A DNA stretch of 64,000 nt from Rostrohypoxylon terebratum (Eukaryota > Ascomycota > Sordariomycetes > Xylariales > Hypoxylaceae): assembly GCA_022497145.1 (NCBI GenBank), contig MU385883.1, positions 186,001-250,000 of the forward strand, given 5' to 3'. A program made the translations under genes and the position numbers. Every line of letters starts with the position of its first letter. Position 1 is the first letter of the stretch. Positions 25,656-36,269 of this stretch are shown piece after piece. Below the pieces are notes generated by a model, which saw only the letters and a list, made by a program, of their open reading frames with translations, made no database searches and was not told where the DNA came from.

Positions 25656-28245
25656 AATCGAATCCTGATCCTTACCCCATCCCATGCCTTCCCGTGTGGT
25701 TGCTCCGCATCGGCGTTACTTTGGAGACCCTATCAGCGTGGAGCGTGGAGGAAGTGCAAAAACTGCAACTCCAGGACGGCATAATAAGAGCCTAGTATGG
25801 GTACGGGTTGGCGATCCTCGGGGTCCATTTGACGTACGACACTAGTCGCCGGGGGCTGGAGAATGCAAATAAGTCCAAGGTACCTAGTTGGGAGAAACCG
25901 GGTACTTTTGCGGTCATTGTCATGGATTCGATGGATTGATGGAATGAATGAGCCAAACAACTCGAAGAAACCCAGCTCGCACATAAGTACCTCATGGTAT
26001 TATACATACGTATATGCAAGCCTCTTTTTTGTCAACCCCTCGTCTTCGCGGTCCTCAGTCGTCACGGTCATGGTTATGGTCATGGTACAGTAACTCGTGC
26101 GATTTTTCGCTACCGGCGGTTATGAGACTATGGTATGGGATGGGATTAAACCTCGGGATTTGGAGATCCCATGTAATCTCCATTGCAACTGTACAAATGC
26201 CATTTTTTGCTTTTTTCCCCTTTCCCCCTCTCGCCGTCCTCTCCCTCTTTTCTTTTCTAACTTGGTTCGAATACTAATTGGTCGAAGTGGGAGATGGAAA
26301 GTGGTCAGGGTGATGTTACTAAGCGTAAAAGCCACCTACGCACAGCATGATCCTGCGTGAAAACTCTCCGGTGGCACAGGCGGCACGAATCTCAACAACC
26401 CGTCTGTCGATCTGTGATGGCTCCCAATGAGAGACGACCGGGAACCCTGCCGATGGAGGGACGGGCGTGGTGATCATGAGCGAAAATCTACCTATCTCTA
26501 CCATTAGAGGATAAGTCGAAGGTACGTGAGTCATAACTTTTCACGTCTGACAATTTTAATAGATCGAGGCGGCCTCCTTAGCAAGCATTATTCGTCAATC
26601 CGGTACCGTTTTCACGATGCTGAGATGTTGGGACCGCGTCATTATGGTGGTCACAGGGGTCAATGTTTTGACAAAGTTGGAGACGACAAATCGCAGGTAT
26701 TCCAGGTACCTCAGGTATCCCAAGTATTGCTGCTATTTCGAGTATTCCTACTAGGTATTATTATGTGTACGAAATAATAGTAGACAGGTACCAAGATGTC
26801 CAAGATGTCCAAATATCCCCGAGCAAGATAGGAAACTTCAGTTACCTAGTAGGCATCAAACCTAGGTAGCTAAGATATATCCAGATCAGACAGATGAATC
26901 TATGTCTTGGTCCTTTTTCGTCGTCAGATTCTCTTCACATATTTTTTCCCAGCTTGGTAAGTATAGGAGGACCATGGGAGGACCATAGGAGAGACCCCTG
27001 CTGAGACCAGACCCGTGCCCGTACCCGCGCCCATACCCCCGGTACCCATACCCGTGCCCTTACCCTCTGACCAACCCCATGAAATCGACGGCTTGCTACT
27101 CCAACAAACCTCAAAATCAGCCTACATGCATCAACTGAAGCGGCGAGAACCCCAACCGGCTTGTTCGGGCAACGCTTGTACATCGCAACTTGTCTAAAAA
27201 CCCGCACGGATTTCCAAACAAAAAATGCAAAGAATGTTCTCTATTCGGCGACAGGCAGCGACAGGAGCCCTTGGTGATTGCTAAGATGATCCCGACATAG
27301 CCGGTAGGCAAAAAGACACACGAGCAACGACGAACTCTCTACAAATCTTTCCCATTCTCGCACACCAACGGCCGCTAAGCGAATACTAGGAGGATCATAA
27401 TCATGATACGCATCCTTACGCAGTAGTTATGTAATTAGCTAGGAATGTTCCGTGTGAATTTCTAGTTACGTAACCGCGGAAATCTCTAAACGAATAAGTC
27501 ATACCACACAAAACCGCGAGACACAGAATTGTCTCTCTTATGAAATCATCACGATTCTGTGGATTGGGTGTTTAGGAATTCGCCTACGCAGTAGGTAGGT
27601 GACCGTGCGTGGCGAGTTTCAAGGCCATACGCTGGATGTATTAGTAGAGATAACCGAGAACAGCTCAGCTAAGGGATGAAACTCGCTGCAACAATGACTG
27701 TTGTCTAGGAACACATGGTGAGTTTATACATAATATTCAAACTTTCTCAAAGCATCTCAGGAACGATGAGGACTAGGAAGGTTTCTATTAGATTTCTATC
27801 AGGTTTCTATAAGCGTAATGTGAGAGAGTAATCCGAATACCATAGGTAATCACAACTTCCTGTTGACATGAGCACGTTATATGAGTAGGTACCTATTCGA
27901 AGAGGTTAAATGCCTTTGTTAATCTCCATCTACCTACTTACAAATGTAGAGTCGACACAAAGAACAAACTTAGTCCCCTTCTCTCACTTCACTTCTGAGG
28001 CTACTCCATGTCGCTCTCAACGATGTGAGACTAAGACAGATCATAGAATCCACCGAACCAGGAATATCAAACACATACATCGGAAGCCATGCCAAGCACA
28101 TCGACATGACCCCGAACCACAGAACTTTCCGTTCAGTAAGTCAATAGAGGTATTCAGATAACAAATTGAAATAAAGGGGACAACAGACTTTTTTATAATA
28201 AAAAACCAGGTTTCCGCAAAGATATGTCCCTTATTCAGGACTTAC

Positions 28246-28420
28246 GCTGTGTACCTAGGGACCTTGACTATGTCAATAGTCTTGGAAGTGCCTCCCATAA
28301 TTGGTAGCACCTCTCCGTCAGGCAGAAGATTCCCGAGATAGAGCCAACGAAACGGCTTCCCATTACCCATGCTAAATGAAGACCTTGCCCCCTTCGCTAA
28401 GTCTCAGCTCGATTTTGAAG
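28246..28420 (-). pseudogene. Candidate exon or gene relic, unidentified
   Basis: On the minus strand a branch-like GCTGA, a T-rich tract and CAATAG lie just before 28420, and a perfect GTAAGT donor follows 28246. An ATG at 28370 opens 41 codons of protein-like sequence (it includes PFRWLYLGN and LPIMGG) that reach the donor without a stop. All three frames are stopped between 28420 and the ATG, so the segment cannot be one internal coding exon as it stands. It may be a first coding exon with a leader, or a broken copy. I do not recognise the family, and no continuation is evident on either side. Confidence 0.2.
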
Positions 28421-30056
28421 CTATTGAAAAATCAGCTAGCTAACTACCTAGGTATGTATATTCGAGGACGGGTTACAGCAAAACCGTAAAAGATGGATGC
28501 AGTAGTATCGGGTTCATCAACTGCAACAAGCAAAGTGCCTGAATATTCGATGGGCGCAAGCACAATGGAGAAGGAATCAGCTCAAGGACTCAACGATCGA
28601 GGTCTACACCTACTAGACCCCGTGCCATTGGAAGAGCACCTCGCAAGCTCCGAAACAACTCAAATAACCTTACCCATCGAGTTGTTTCCTATTTACTGAA
28701 GAGCCAATGTGAGCGACTAAATCAGAGCACGAAGCTCAGATTCCACTCTAGCAGTCGAGGTAGATGGACGCTTGCAGGCGGTGATGCTCTAGAGAACATC
28801 TCCTCGATAGAGTGATCTATCATTCGTCTCTCACTTGAGAGTTATCCCGCCGCCTTCTACGCGTAACGGCGCGTCTGGGACGCGCCGACTAAGAATCGTC
28901 CGTGTAGAAGGATGGTTGCGTATTGACCTCTACGTGTTAGTTTCGGGGTGGTCGACAAATTTGACGATGCGTTCGCCTAGGCCATTTCCTAAGAAGTTGT
29001 CCTAGATCGATAATGAGATATTCTTGCTTGGCTATGGGAGATCCACAATCAGCTTGGTACGAGCAACAACCAGCAGCAGAGGGTTATCTCATAGCTGAAC
29101 TGGCAATTGGGGAGCCAGAAGATGGATCGAGTGATTTCCTCTTCTCTTGTCAGCATCTGACGCCAGTAATCAACGACTCTAGACTCTAGGATTAGTGAAA
29201 GAACCTTAGTCTTCGTTGAAGGGGATAAGATGTAAGGGCTCATACCGAGGGCGCGCTACTTTTCCTAGCAACCTTGGAAATTCCATGGGACGGTCGTAGT
29301 CTTCAGGTCGCCGAAATAAGATAGATCATACGAATCGTAGCGGAATGAAACATACATACCTAATCTACTAGTCTAGAGTACCTAATTGTCCTGTTGAATT
29401 TTGCTAGTTTTTCGATGTCCCCTAATCGGAGCCTCAATTGCGATTCCTAGACTTAATTGAGATTCATCGTAGGATACTATAACCTTCGACGTAGCCTTTG
29501 GGCATCTTGGGCGGATGCCGTTGGAAGTGCTACCTAGTTCGTGAGTACGACATATGTCCTGTTTGATGACCTCCCCAGTGTTCGTACTCACCACACAATC
29601 ATAATTGCACAGAAGCATAAACCTCATACGCATCTGCCCGAGGTTCGTATCCCAAAATACACCACAGCCACGAAATCAAACATTAGTATACGAAAGAATC
29701 ACCATAAATTCATTTACACCCATACGTCCTCGTTTCCTAATCAACACGAGGGTCAGCTCCATTATACAAATTCTTTTGGCCCCGAAGAACAATACGACAA
29801 CACCAGGCCGAATACCACAATCGATGGCGACCACAAAATAGACCTTGAAATGATATGTGATACACCCTGTTGGAAAACTCAAAACGCCCAAGCCATGCAA
29901 TGATATGTCCCCAAGCAAAAACACCAGACACAACGCAACGCATAATACCAAGTTGAAGTTATCCATCCCGTTCCAAATCCCCCGACCTTTCATCCCCTGC
30001 CCCGATCCCTATCCGCTACAGTTTTCATAGGCTGGTCTAGCGCCTGTTAAGCTCAC

Positions 30057-31812
30057 TCAGTCTACTTCGTCGTCTTCGCTATGAGTTTGCTGTTTCGGGG
30101 TATTCTTCGGCGGCGTAAATCGTCTAGTATTTCCGTTCCTCGGGGATGGCTTCAGCAGTCCGCTAGCACCGCTCTTTGCCCATCCGCCATTCGTAACCAA
30201 ATTTAACGCCTTGGTCTCCGGGTCCTCCTCATATTCGTCCTCGCTACTGTCGTCGAACTCGTTCTCGATGTCCATACCCTGCTTGTTCAATGTCCGCATC
30301 GACATCGAGCCTGCCGGTTGATCAGCGTATAAGTTCGGGTCCCGGCCAAGGATACGGTCGGCTTTCGACGGAGTGCGCCGGCCACCATCACCGGGTCGCT
30401 GGGACTTTGGGCTTGGTGCTCCGATATAATTCCTCGTAGCTCCAGCTCCGTTTGGTCGCGCGAAGGTGGTAGTAACAGGGACAAACGAAGGATCAGGATC
30501 GCCCCACCCAGCGGCTCGTTCCCTCCGTCTTTGCTCATCTCTTTCCATCGCGATCCTATCACGCGCAGCAATCCACTTCGGGTTGGCCTCCCAGCTCCAT
30601 CCGTCACCGGTGGTATTGATGATAGGGAGGAACCAGAGTCCCGGAGTGGGGCCGAATAGATGCAACAGATTCCGCTTAGCACCGAGGTCGAAAGCGTTGG
30701 GCAACTTCTCGGAATCTTGCTCGTCCATGTATTCCTCGTATCGCTTCTGGGCTCGGACACGTTCCATATCCTCGTATGATAGCTGTTGGGGCGCGCTATG
30801 TCCGTCCGCGCTCGTTCTTATCTCTCCTTCCTCGGGTCTCGTGACTCCTGGTAGCGCATTCGCGTGGATGTCCAATAACTGCTGGCCGTATCTCGGAAGC
30901 TGGATGCCTTCGCCGTTGTGTTGCGCGACGAACTGATGCTGTAGCGTCTTCCGCAGCGGGCTGAGGTAACGGGTCTTTTCGAGGCACTCGATCGTGGTTT
31001 GGTTGCGGCTCGCGAGTAGTATGTGCCAGCTTGTGAAGGCGCCGACAACCAAGCCGATGATTCCGGATACGACGGCTAGCATAATGAAATTCACTGGCAT
31101 TAAGGTATTATTATACTGGGTCTGGGTCAGCATTTCGTCGTAGACCCAGGACCCGGAGACGGCGAAACTGTAGAAGCAGAAAACGGTGGTGTATATGAGG
31201 AACAGCAGAAAAGCCTTGTGGTTGCGCAGTCCAATACAAGTGGCTAGCCAGGGACAGTGATGATCCATCTTAAGCACGCAGCGCCGACAGGTGGAGCAGT
31301 GATGCGCACGGTCGGGCTTCCGGGCCTGACATTTCTTGCAGAAGCGCATTTCGCCATTAGACTTGACGGTGAAGGAGGTGGCTTGTGGAGGGTTGTTGGT
31401 GGGTAGACTCGAGTAGCCGGTAGAATTGGTAGTGCTGCCAGGGCTGGTGAAGACGGCGGTGGTATAGCACCAGTTGAGCATGACGTAGAGAAAGACGCCG
31501 CCGATGGAAGATTTTGTGCCTATGGGTTACACGTCAGCTTCGGTTTTTTTATAGTTTGTAGTTTGTAGTTTGTAAGTTGTAGTTTGGAGTTTAGTCTAGA
31601 GATCGTTGCGGCTGTCGCATAAGCTCGTAGAAATAGACACAAGAAAGTCGGGTTAACGGACCTATCCAACCTGGCTTTTGTGTTGCGCTTGATCCTATAC
31701 TAACGACAACCCATACTGCCCACGTAGTAAGACTGTATACGAAAGCCAGAGGGAAATAAGTGAGGCAGTTGCAACAATAGCGCTCGAACCTCCTAGCCCA
31801 TCTACGAGCCAT
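30057..31812 (-). CDS. PFA3: Palmitoyltransferase, DHHC type (PFA3-like)
   Basis: The product is 537 residues in two exons, 31812-31662 and 31519-30057. The intron (31661-31520) starts GTCCGT and ends ATAG, and the join restores ..GWIG-TKSSIGG... DHHC enzymes attach palmitate to cysteines of membrane proteins; yeast Pfa3 acts on Vac8 at the vacuole. Visible features are two N-terminal membrane segments (about 18-40 and 56-75), the Cys-rich domain with RFCKKC, AHHCSTC and DHHCPW (catalytic Cys139), two more membrane segments, then TTIE, the family TTxE motif. The cytosolic tail (from about residue 250) is long, charged and acidic near the end. The start at MARRWARR matches fungal PFA3. An in-frame ATG 45 nt upstream also exists but lies in a Ser/Pro-rich stretch. 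PFA3 is preferred over PFA4 on the N-terminal sequence. Confidence 0.92.
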
Positions 31813-32502
31813 ATTTGGTGATGGTGATCGTAGTGAAGGCGACGAGGTTCTATCCATTAGGTAGAAAATGGAAAGACGGAGGATCAGGACGAGGACAAGG
31901 ATGAGGATGATTCGGACGGGGACGAATGCATGGGATAGGAGGATTAAAATAGCGAAAGGAAATTGACAAATTTCTGTCACGTAAAAAAGCAAGCATCACA
32001 TCACATCGTTGAAACAAAATATTGTTGATAACATGAAAGAACAGTCGGATTTAGTCGGATTAGTTGGATTAGTCAGATCCTTATTATTATCCCCTGACTT
32101 GGAACAGGTTCCAACCTTTCCGACCAGAAAACGCAGAAAGCTGACGTGACAAGAGACGAAAGAGGCCAAAGAGACGAAAGAGACAAGGGTTCTCAAGGGT
32201 TCTACGGATGGAGATCGTGGCTTAGATCCTTGGCTTGTGGCTGAGTTATCAATAGATCAGTTGCTTATATAATCAACATGCGCTCAGGTTAAACCGTTAT
32301 GTAAGTCTTTAAGACTCAAACTCAAGAGTTCGGGTTTCACAATTTATGTCATCAGTATATAATAGGATGAGAATAAACTATGAGTAATGACACTTTCATA
32401 ATTCCCAGAGTTTAAATTTCATCTCATCTCATCCCCTTATCCCATATCCCATATTCCATATCCCCCATCTCATCAACATTCTCATCAACGCTCTCTCATC
32501 AC
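31813..32502. other. Intergenic: PFA3 promoter and GH7 3' region
   Basis: The PFA3 promoter and the downstream region of the GH7 gene share 690 bases. No coding sequence is recognised. Direct CATCTCATC/CCCATATCC repeats near 32415-32470 lie just beyond the GH7 stop. No poly(A) signal can be named with confidence. Confidence 0.6.
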
Positions 32503-33933
32503 CTATTTAATAGCCATCGTCCCGTTCCCATAAGTGCTCCCAAGCTCCCCCCACCTAATATTCCTGAACGTCACCGCTGTTCCGGGACTCTGCGCCTTGA
32601 TCACCTCCGGATTCCCTTCCTGCAACGTACACGGTCCCGCCTTTCCTGCGTCCAGCCAATTCATAAACTGCTTCCCATCATTCCAGATACTAAACGCGAG
32701 CACCATTCCGCGGTCCAGCGCGTGGCCCGTCGTCGTCAAGCCGCCTAGGTCCTCGAACAGGGCGCCGCTGGCCTGACAATGAGACATGCGCAGCGAGTCT
32801 CCTGGCGGCATCATCGGGTCCGTTACGTACGCGTTCTCGATCACAACGCCGTCTTGCACGTACAACCTCCGTACCTCGTTCAGTGCACCATTGCTGATCG
32901 GCGACGGGTTGTCCGATGTGAAGAACTGGGTCGTTACCGTGAACGGGCGCGTCGTGTCTACCGTGAACTTAGTCGCGTTCGCATTCGTGCTCGGCTGATT
33001 GGGTCCGTAGTATGATGTATTTCCTAGCTTCCACGTGTTGTACTCGCATCCCGATTTCTCGCACACGCCGAGGCTACCGCATTGGTCTCCTTTGCATTCA
33101 AAGACGCCCGGGTTGCCGCAGGGGTGTGCCGTGAATGCCGAGGCTAGCGAGTTGGCTTCCCAGATGTCCATCTCGTTACAGCACGATCCTCTCGAGTCCA
33201 TGTTTGCCTGTCGATTACGTAAGCTTATATAAATTTCAAAACGATGACATCGAATGAAGAGGTAGTAATAGGTAGGTAAGAAGGTAAGTAAACTATCGTC
33301 GCGAAAACTCACCACTCCATTAATAAACGGCAATTCCGGACACTGCGCATCACAGTAGCCAGTCCCGTACCGTGCTCCTGCCGGGTTGAGAGCGCTGCGG
33401 GCTCCCGTGCTGTTCATCTCCGTCAGGTACAGCGCGCCGTTCATGCCACAGACCAGCTTCGACACATCCACATCGAAGCTAATCTCCCCATGTTTCAAGA
33501 ACAGTACTTCATAGTTCTCTTCGTCCTCATCGAGAAGATACACGCGCGGGCTCACCGAGGTTACGTTGCCGTCGCGTTGGGTGTACATACTCAGCGTCAG
33601 GGCACTTCCGTTCGTCATCACGCCGTTACCTTCGTAATCCGCGCCATCGAAGACGCAGTTCTTCGCGCACGCTTCGTGGTTCGGACATAGTTCCTCGCTC
33701 AACCCACCGCCGTATCCTCCGCAGCTACCTGTGCCGTTCACTTGTCTCAGACCGTGGAAACTCGCGTCGAGTACGATGGAAGTATTTTGCCTGACGCAAC
33801 CGTCCTTGATCGTACACTTCTCCGTCGTAAGCCTAGGGTGCGTCTCGACATTCCCTATACCTTGCGCCACCGCCCCGCCTATGAGAAACCACGCCGTTAC
33901 CGTTGCTGCTGCTGCTGCTACGCACGAGTGCAT
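32503..33933 (-). CDS. Secreted GH7 endo-beta-1,4-glucanase
   Basis: Exons 33933-33313 and 33207-32503 give 441 residues of a glycoside hydrolase family 7 cellulase, which cleaves beta-1,4-glucan with retention. Residues 1-23 form a signal peptide ending AVAQ. The catalytic motif EMDIWE places the nucleophile at Glu219, Asp221 beside it and the acid/base at Glu224. Many Cys residues fit the disulfide-rich fold. The segment FINGVANMDSRGSCC is much shorter than the loop found there in cellobiohydrolases, which points to an open cleft and an endoglucanase. There is no C-terminal linker or CBM1. The intron (33312-33208, GTGAGT...CAG) is 105 nt and free of stops in frame, so an unspliced reading adds 35 unrelated residues just before the active site. 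Promoter elements are listed separately. CBH activity is the less likely alternative. Confidence 0.92.
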   Translation of the reverse strand: MHSCVAAAAATVTAWFLIGGAVAQGIGNVETHPRLTTEKCTIKDGCVRQNTSIVLDASFHGLRQVNGTGSCGGYGGGLSEELCPNHEACAKNCVFDGADYEGNGVMTNGSALTLSMYTQRDGNVTSVSPRVYLLDEDEENYEVLFLKHGEISFDVDVSKLVCGMNGALYLTEMNSTGARSALNPAGARYGTGYCDAQCPELPFINGVVSFRDDSLLTFLPTYYYLFIRCHRFEIYISLRNRQANMDSRGSCCNEMDIWEANSLASAFTAHPCGNPGVFECKGDQCGSLGVCEKSGCEYNTWKLGNTSYYGPNQPSTNANATKFTVDTTRPFTVTTQFFTSDNPSPISNGALNEVRRLYVQDGVVIENAYVTDPMMPPGDSLRMSHCQASGALFEDLGGLTTTGHALDRGMVLAFSIWNDGKQFMNWLDAGKAGPCTLQEGNPEVIKAQSPGTAVTFRNIRWGELGSTYGNGTMAIK

Positions 33934-34003
33934 GATCGTTGTACGAGGGTAAGAAACAGCAGTAAGTCCTAGATTGGTGTGAGGTGGTGTTCAAACATAG
34001 ATG

Positions 34004-34013
34004 TTATATATAA
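34004..34013 (-). promoter_or_regulatory. TATA box of the GH7 gene
   Basis: The palindrome TTATATATAA lies 71-80 bases upstream of the GH7 ATG, a normal spacing for a TATA-driven, inducible fungal gene with a short leader. Confidence 0.6.
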
Positions 34014-34033
34014 CACACCCGGTCCAAGTCAAC

Positions 34034-34039
34034 CCCCGC
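34034..34039 (-). promoter_or_regulatory. Candidate CreA/CRE1 site
   Basis: GCGGGG on the minus strand fits SYGGRG, the binding consensus of the carbon catabolite repressor CreA/CRE1. It lies about 100 bases upstream of the GH7 ATG, just outside the TATA box. Six-base sites are common by chance, so the context carries most of the weight. Confidence 0.4.
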
Positions 34040-34058
34040 CATTGCCATGGTGGCGATC

Positions 34059-34075
34059 CGGTAAGAAGGATTCCG
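34059..34075. promoter_or_regulatory. Candidate CGG-N11-CCG (Gal4/CLR-2 type) site
   Basis: CGG at 34059-34061 and CCG at 34073-34075 are separated by exactly 11 bases. This is the spacing used by Gal4 and, to my knowledge, by the cellulase activator CLR-2 of Neurospora. It lies 126-142 bases upstream of the GH7 ATG. Binding is inferred only. Confidence 0.45.
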
Positions 34076-34974
34076 CCCGCGCAGGTTGTTGTATTTGCCG
34101 GACCCCTTCACAGGAGTGACGATCACCAGCCGACTGGACAATATAGCAATATGCAGGGTTCAATCACACTTTATTCTAAAGATGGAGAAGGCGGAGAACC
34201 TGGCTACTACTGCATTAATAAAATCGACGTCAATATTCCTGAAAAGAGACTTAATCTAGGAATCCACTGAAAAACCACCAAACGCTCTAGACCAGTGAGG
34301 CTTTTTGAGGTAAATAGATGTTCTATTAATTCTTTCGGGGTAAAAAAGACATATTGAAATTTTAGAAGTTGTATCGACCTAATCATGCCATCATGAAGGC
34401 GGGATACCCCCAGAGCTACCTTAGCAATAAGCTCTACACCCTGAGCCCAGGCGGCTGAATTGCCTAGAGTGAGATGCGGACAATCCAATTATAATCCGAT
34501 CTACTCATGGATAAATTGAACATCCATTAAAACATGGGATACTTCCATGTTAGCTTGTTGGCTAAATAACACACATATCTGGTATTCCCGTGTTATTTTG
34601 TTGTCGCTTTATATGTAGTAAATACATGGCTTTACATAAGCATATTACCTAATTATTAATAGGCTTCAAATACCAACTTGAGGATCATCATACGGGATGC
34701 AAAAATTGGGGAAATGCATCGAATGAATTAGCTATCTAGGACAAATCTCTGAGGCGAACTATTAATAAGCACCATCATCTTGGACACCCTTTGTTCTAAG
34801 CGAAATGAAGAAGCTGCCAGAGCACGAAGAATCCGAACCACACATAAATCGGTAAATAGGCCACCAGTCACTAAACCAGCTATGTTGAACCTCAGCAATA
34901 ACAATTGACGAAACCACCATACCTCAGTCGATCAACGCAAATATCGCATTGTGTAACTCGCTCTGGTCCCCCGT
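34076..34974. other. Intergenic: distal GH7 promoter and zinc-finger 3' region
   Basis: About 900 bases with only short unrecognised open frames. It should hold the distal part of the GH7 promoter and the terminator of the zinc-finger gene. Confidence 0.55.
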
Positions 34975-36269
34975 CTAAGACGCATTCTCTCGACGGTCCT
35001 TGGACGCCTCAGCTTGCTTAGCATTGGCATATTCGTTTGTACCAGGAACGAAACCTTTCTTGGGCGGTTCTTTTCCCTTGGCCCACTCTTCTACCACCTT
35101 CACCTTTGCTGTGGAGTTAGGAAGCTCGCAGAGTGTATCGATATCTAGAGCACCATGGGTTATTTCTTTTAATGCATATCCATAAATTTCGCGCGAGTTT
35201 CTAAGGCGACACTTAGATAAACTGACGGTTTCAACGTGCTGAACCCACGCGAAGATGGATGTGTACGCAACTCTGCAGCCCGGGCAATTAAACCGGATCC
35301 CGGAATGTACGGAGGACTTGAGATGTGAGATTAGTCCGTTCGAGCGATTAAATTTGGATCTATGGGAACGTGAGACATGCTACATCGATGCCATTCAACA
35401 CATAACACGATCGAGACTCACTTGCAAGTCCTATGAGGGCACGTGTAAGTTTCCAGAATAGGGTTCCAGAATACAGCTACGTTGAAGTCTTTGTGGTGGG
35501 GATCAAGAATACGTTCTCCCGTGGGCCGGCCTGAGGAAGCGGGCTCCTCCGGTTTCTTTAGGACATATGGTTGAGGTGCTGGCGTTGCAACTAGCTTCTT
35601 GTCGTTCTCTGGAAAAAGGTTTTTCTTTTGAGCCCAGGCATTCCCCGGCTTTTGCGCAAGGTCATTGGCGCCATCGCCAGTGAGCAGGTTGGGCTCTTTT
35701 GAATCTCCGTGATAGTATTCGTGTTTCCCAACCCTTGGGAATTTGCCGGGATTTTTCCGGACATCGAAGCTCTGTGAGTCCGCCCACTCATCACCCCAAA
35801 CATCGCGGATGTGGGACGGGCCGGAGAAGTCAACATAATCTTCGCTTTGGAGCCGAGTCTTCGCCAAGTTCTTCGTAATAATATCCATCACCTTGGCAAC
35901 CCCCTGAAATAAGTCCGAGGGGAATATCCTACCACATTGGCCTGACTCAATATGATGAACCCATTGGCCAGTAGCTGTGAAGCTCCTGGAGCAGCCGGGG
36001 CAAGTTAGATCCTGGATGGCTTTATGATCCTATATGAAGCGAGAGTGAGTCGGGGGATTGTAAGAGTAACGAGAAAAGGGGAGACCTACATCCCTGCGAT
36101 GGATGAGCAAGGCCTGAATTGTATGGAAAGATGCCTCGCATGAGCCACAAGGCAGGTGGCCAGCATGGTGTTGGTGGGTGCGAAGAAGGTTGTTATTGTG
36201 GAATGTAGAATTACATTTAGGGCAGCGCAGCATAGGAGGAGTGTAAGAAGGGTTAAGTCGAGCCGACAT
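34975..36269 (-). CDS. C2H2 zinc-finger protein, function unknown
   Basis: The model has three exons, 36269-36090, 36029-35422 and 35359-34975, and gives 390 residues. Introns are 60 nt (GTAGGT...ATAG) and 62 nt (GTGAGT...ATAG). Five C2H2-like units are visible. CPKC..H..H and CGSC..H are in exon 1, CPGC..H..H..C is near residue 70, and CPHRTCKSKF..H..H spans the second intron. The last, CPGCRVAY..H..C, lies in exon 3. The finger crossing the splice junction supports the exon join strongly. Between fingers three and four lies a polar stretch of roughly 150 residues rich in Lys, Asp and Pro. The architecture resembles uncharacterised Pezizomycotina proteins with clustered fingers. A role in nucleic-acid binding is likely, but no pathway can be named. 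Confidence 0.8.

Larger units (their letters stand above)
22263..30056. other. Gene-poor region between PLC1 and PFA3
   Basis: Nearly 8 kb with no confident gene. Open frames are short and unrecognised. The longest, 24687-25181 on the plus strand, starts in a TTCTGC repeat and shows no domain. The DNA contains simple repeats (23441-23487, 24681-24730, 25599-25655), copies of the CCTAGGT palindrome (about 23594, 24193, 24581, 28255, 28449) and one candidate exon or gene relic at 28246-28420, listed separately. About 29700-30056 is probably the PFA3 3' region. Confidence 0.5.

Noticed and set aside
29676..29993. Hydrophobic 105-codon minus-strand frame downstream of PFA3, possible small membrane protein
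   Set aside because: It lies right after the PFA3 stop in the likely 3' untranslated region, shows no family motif, and overlaps frames on the other strand.
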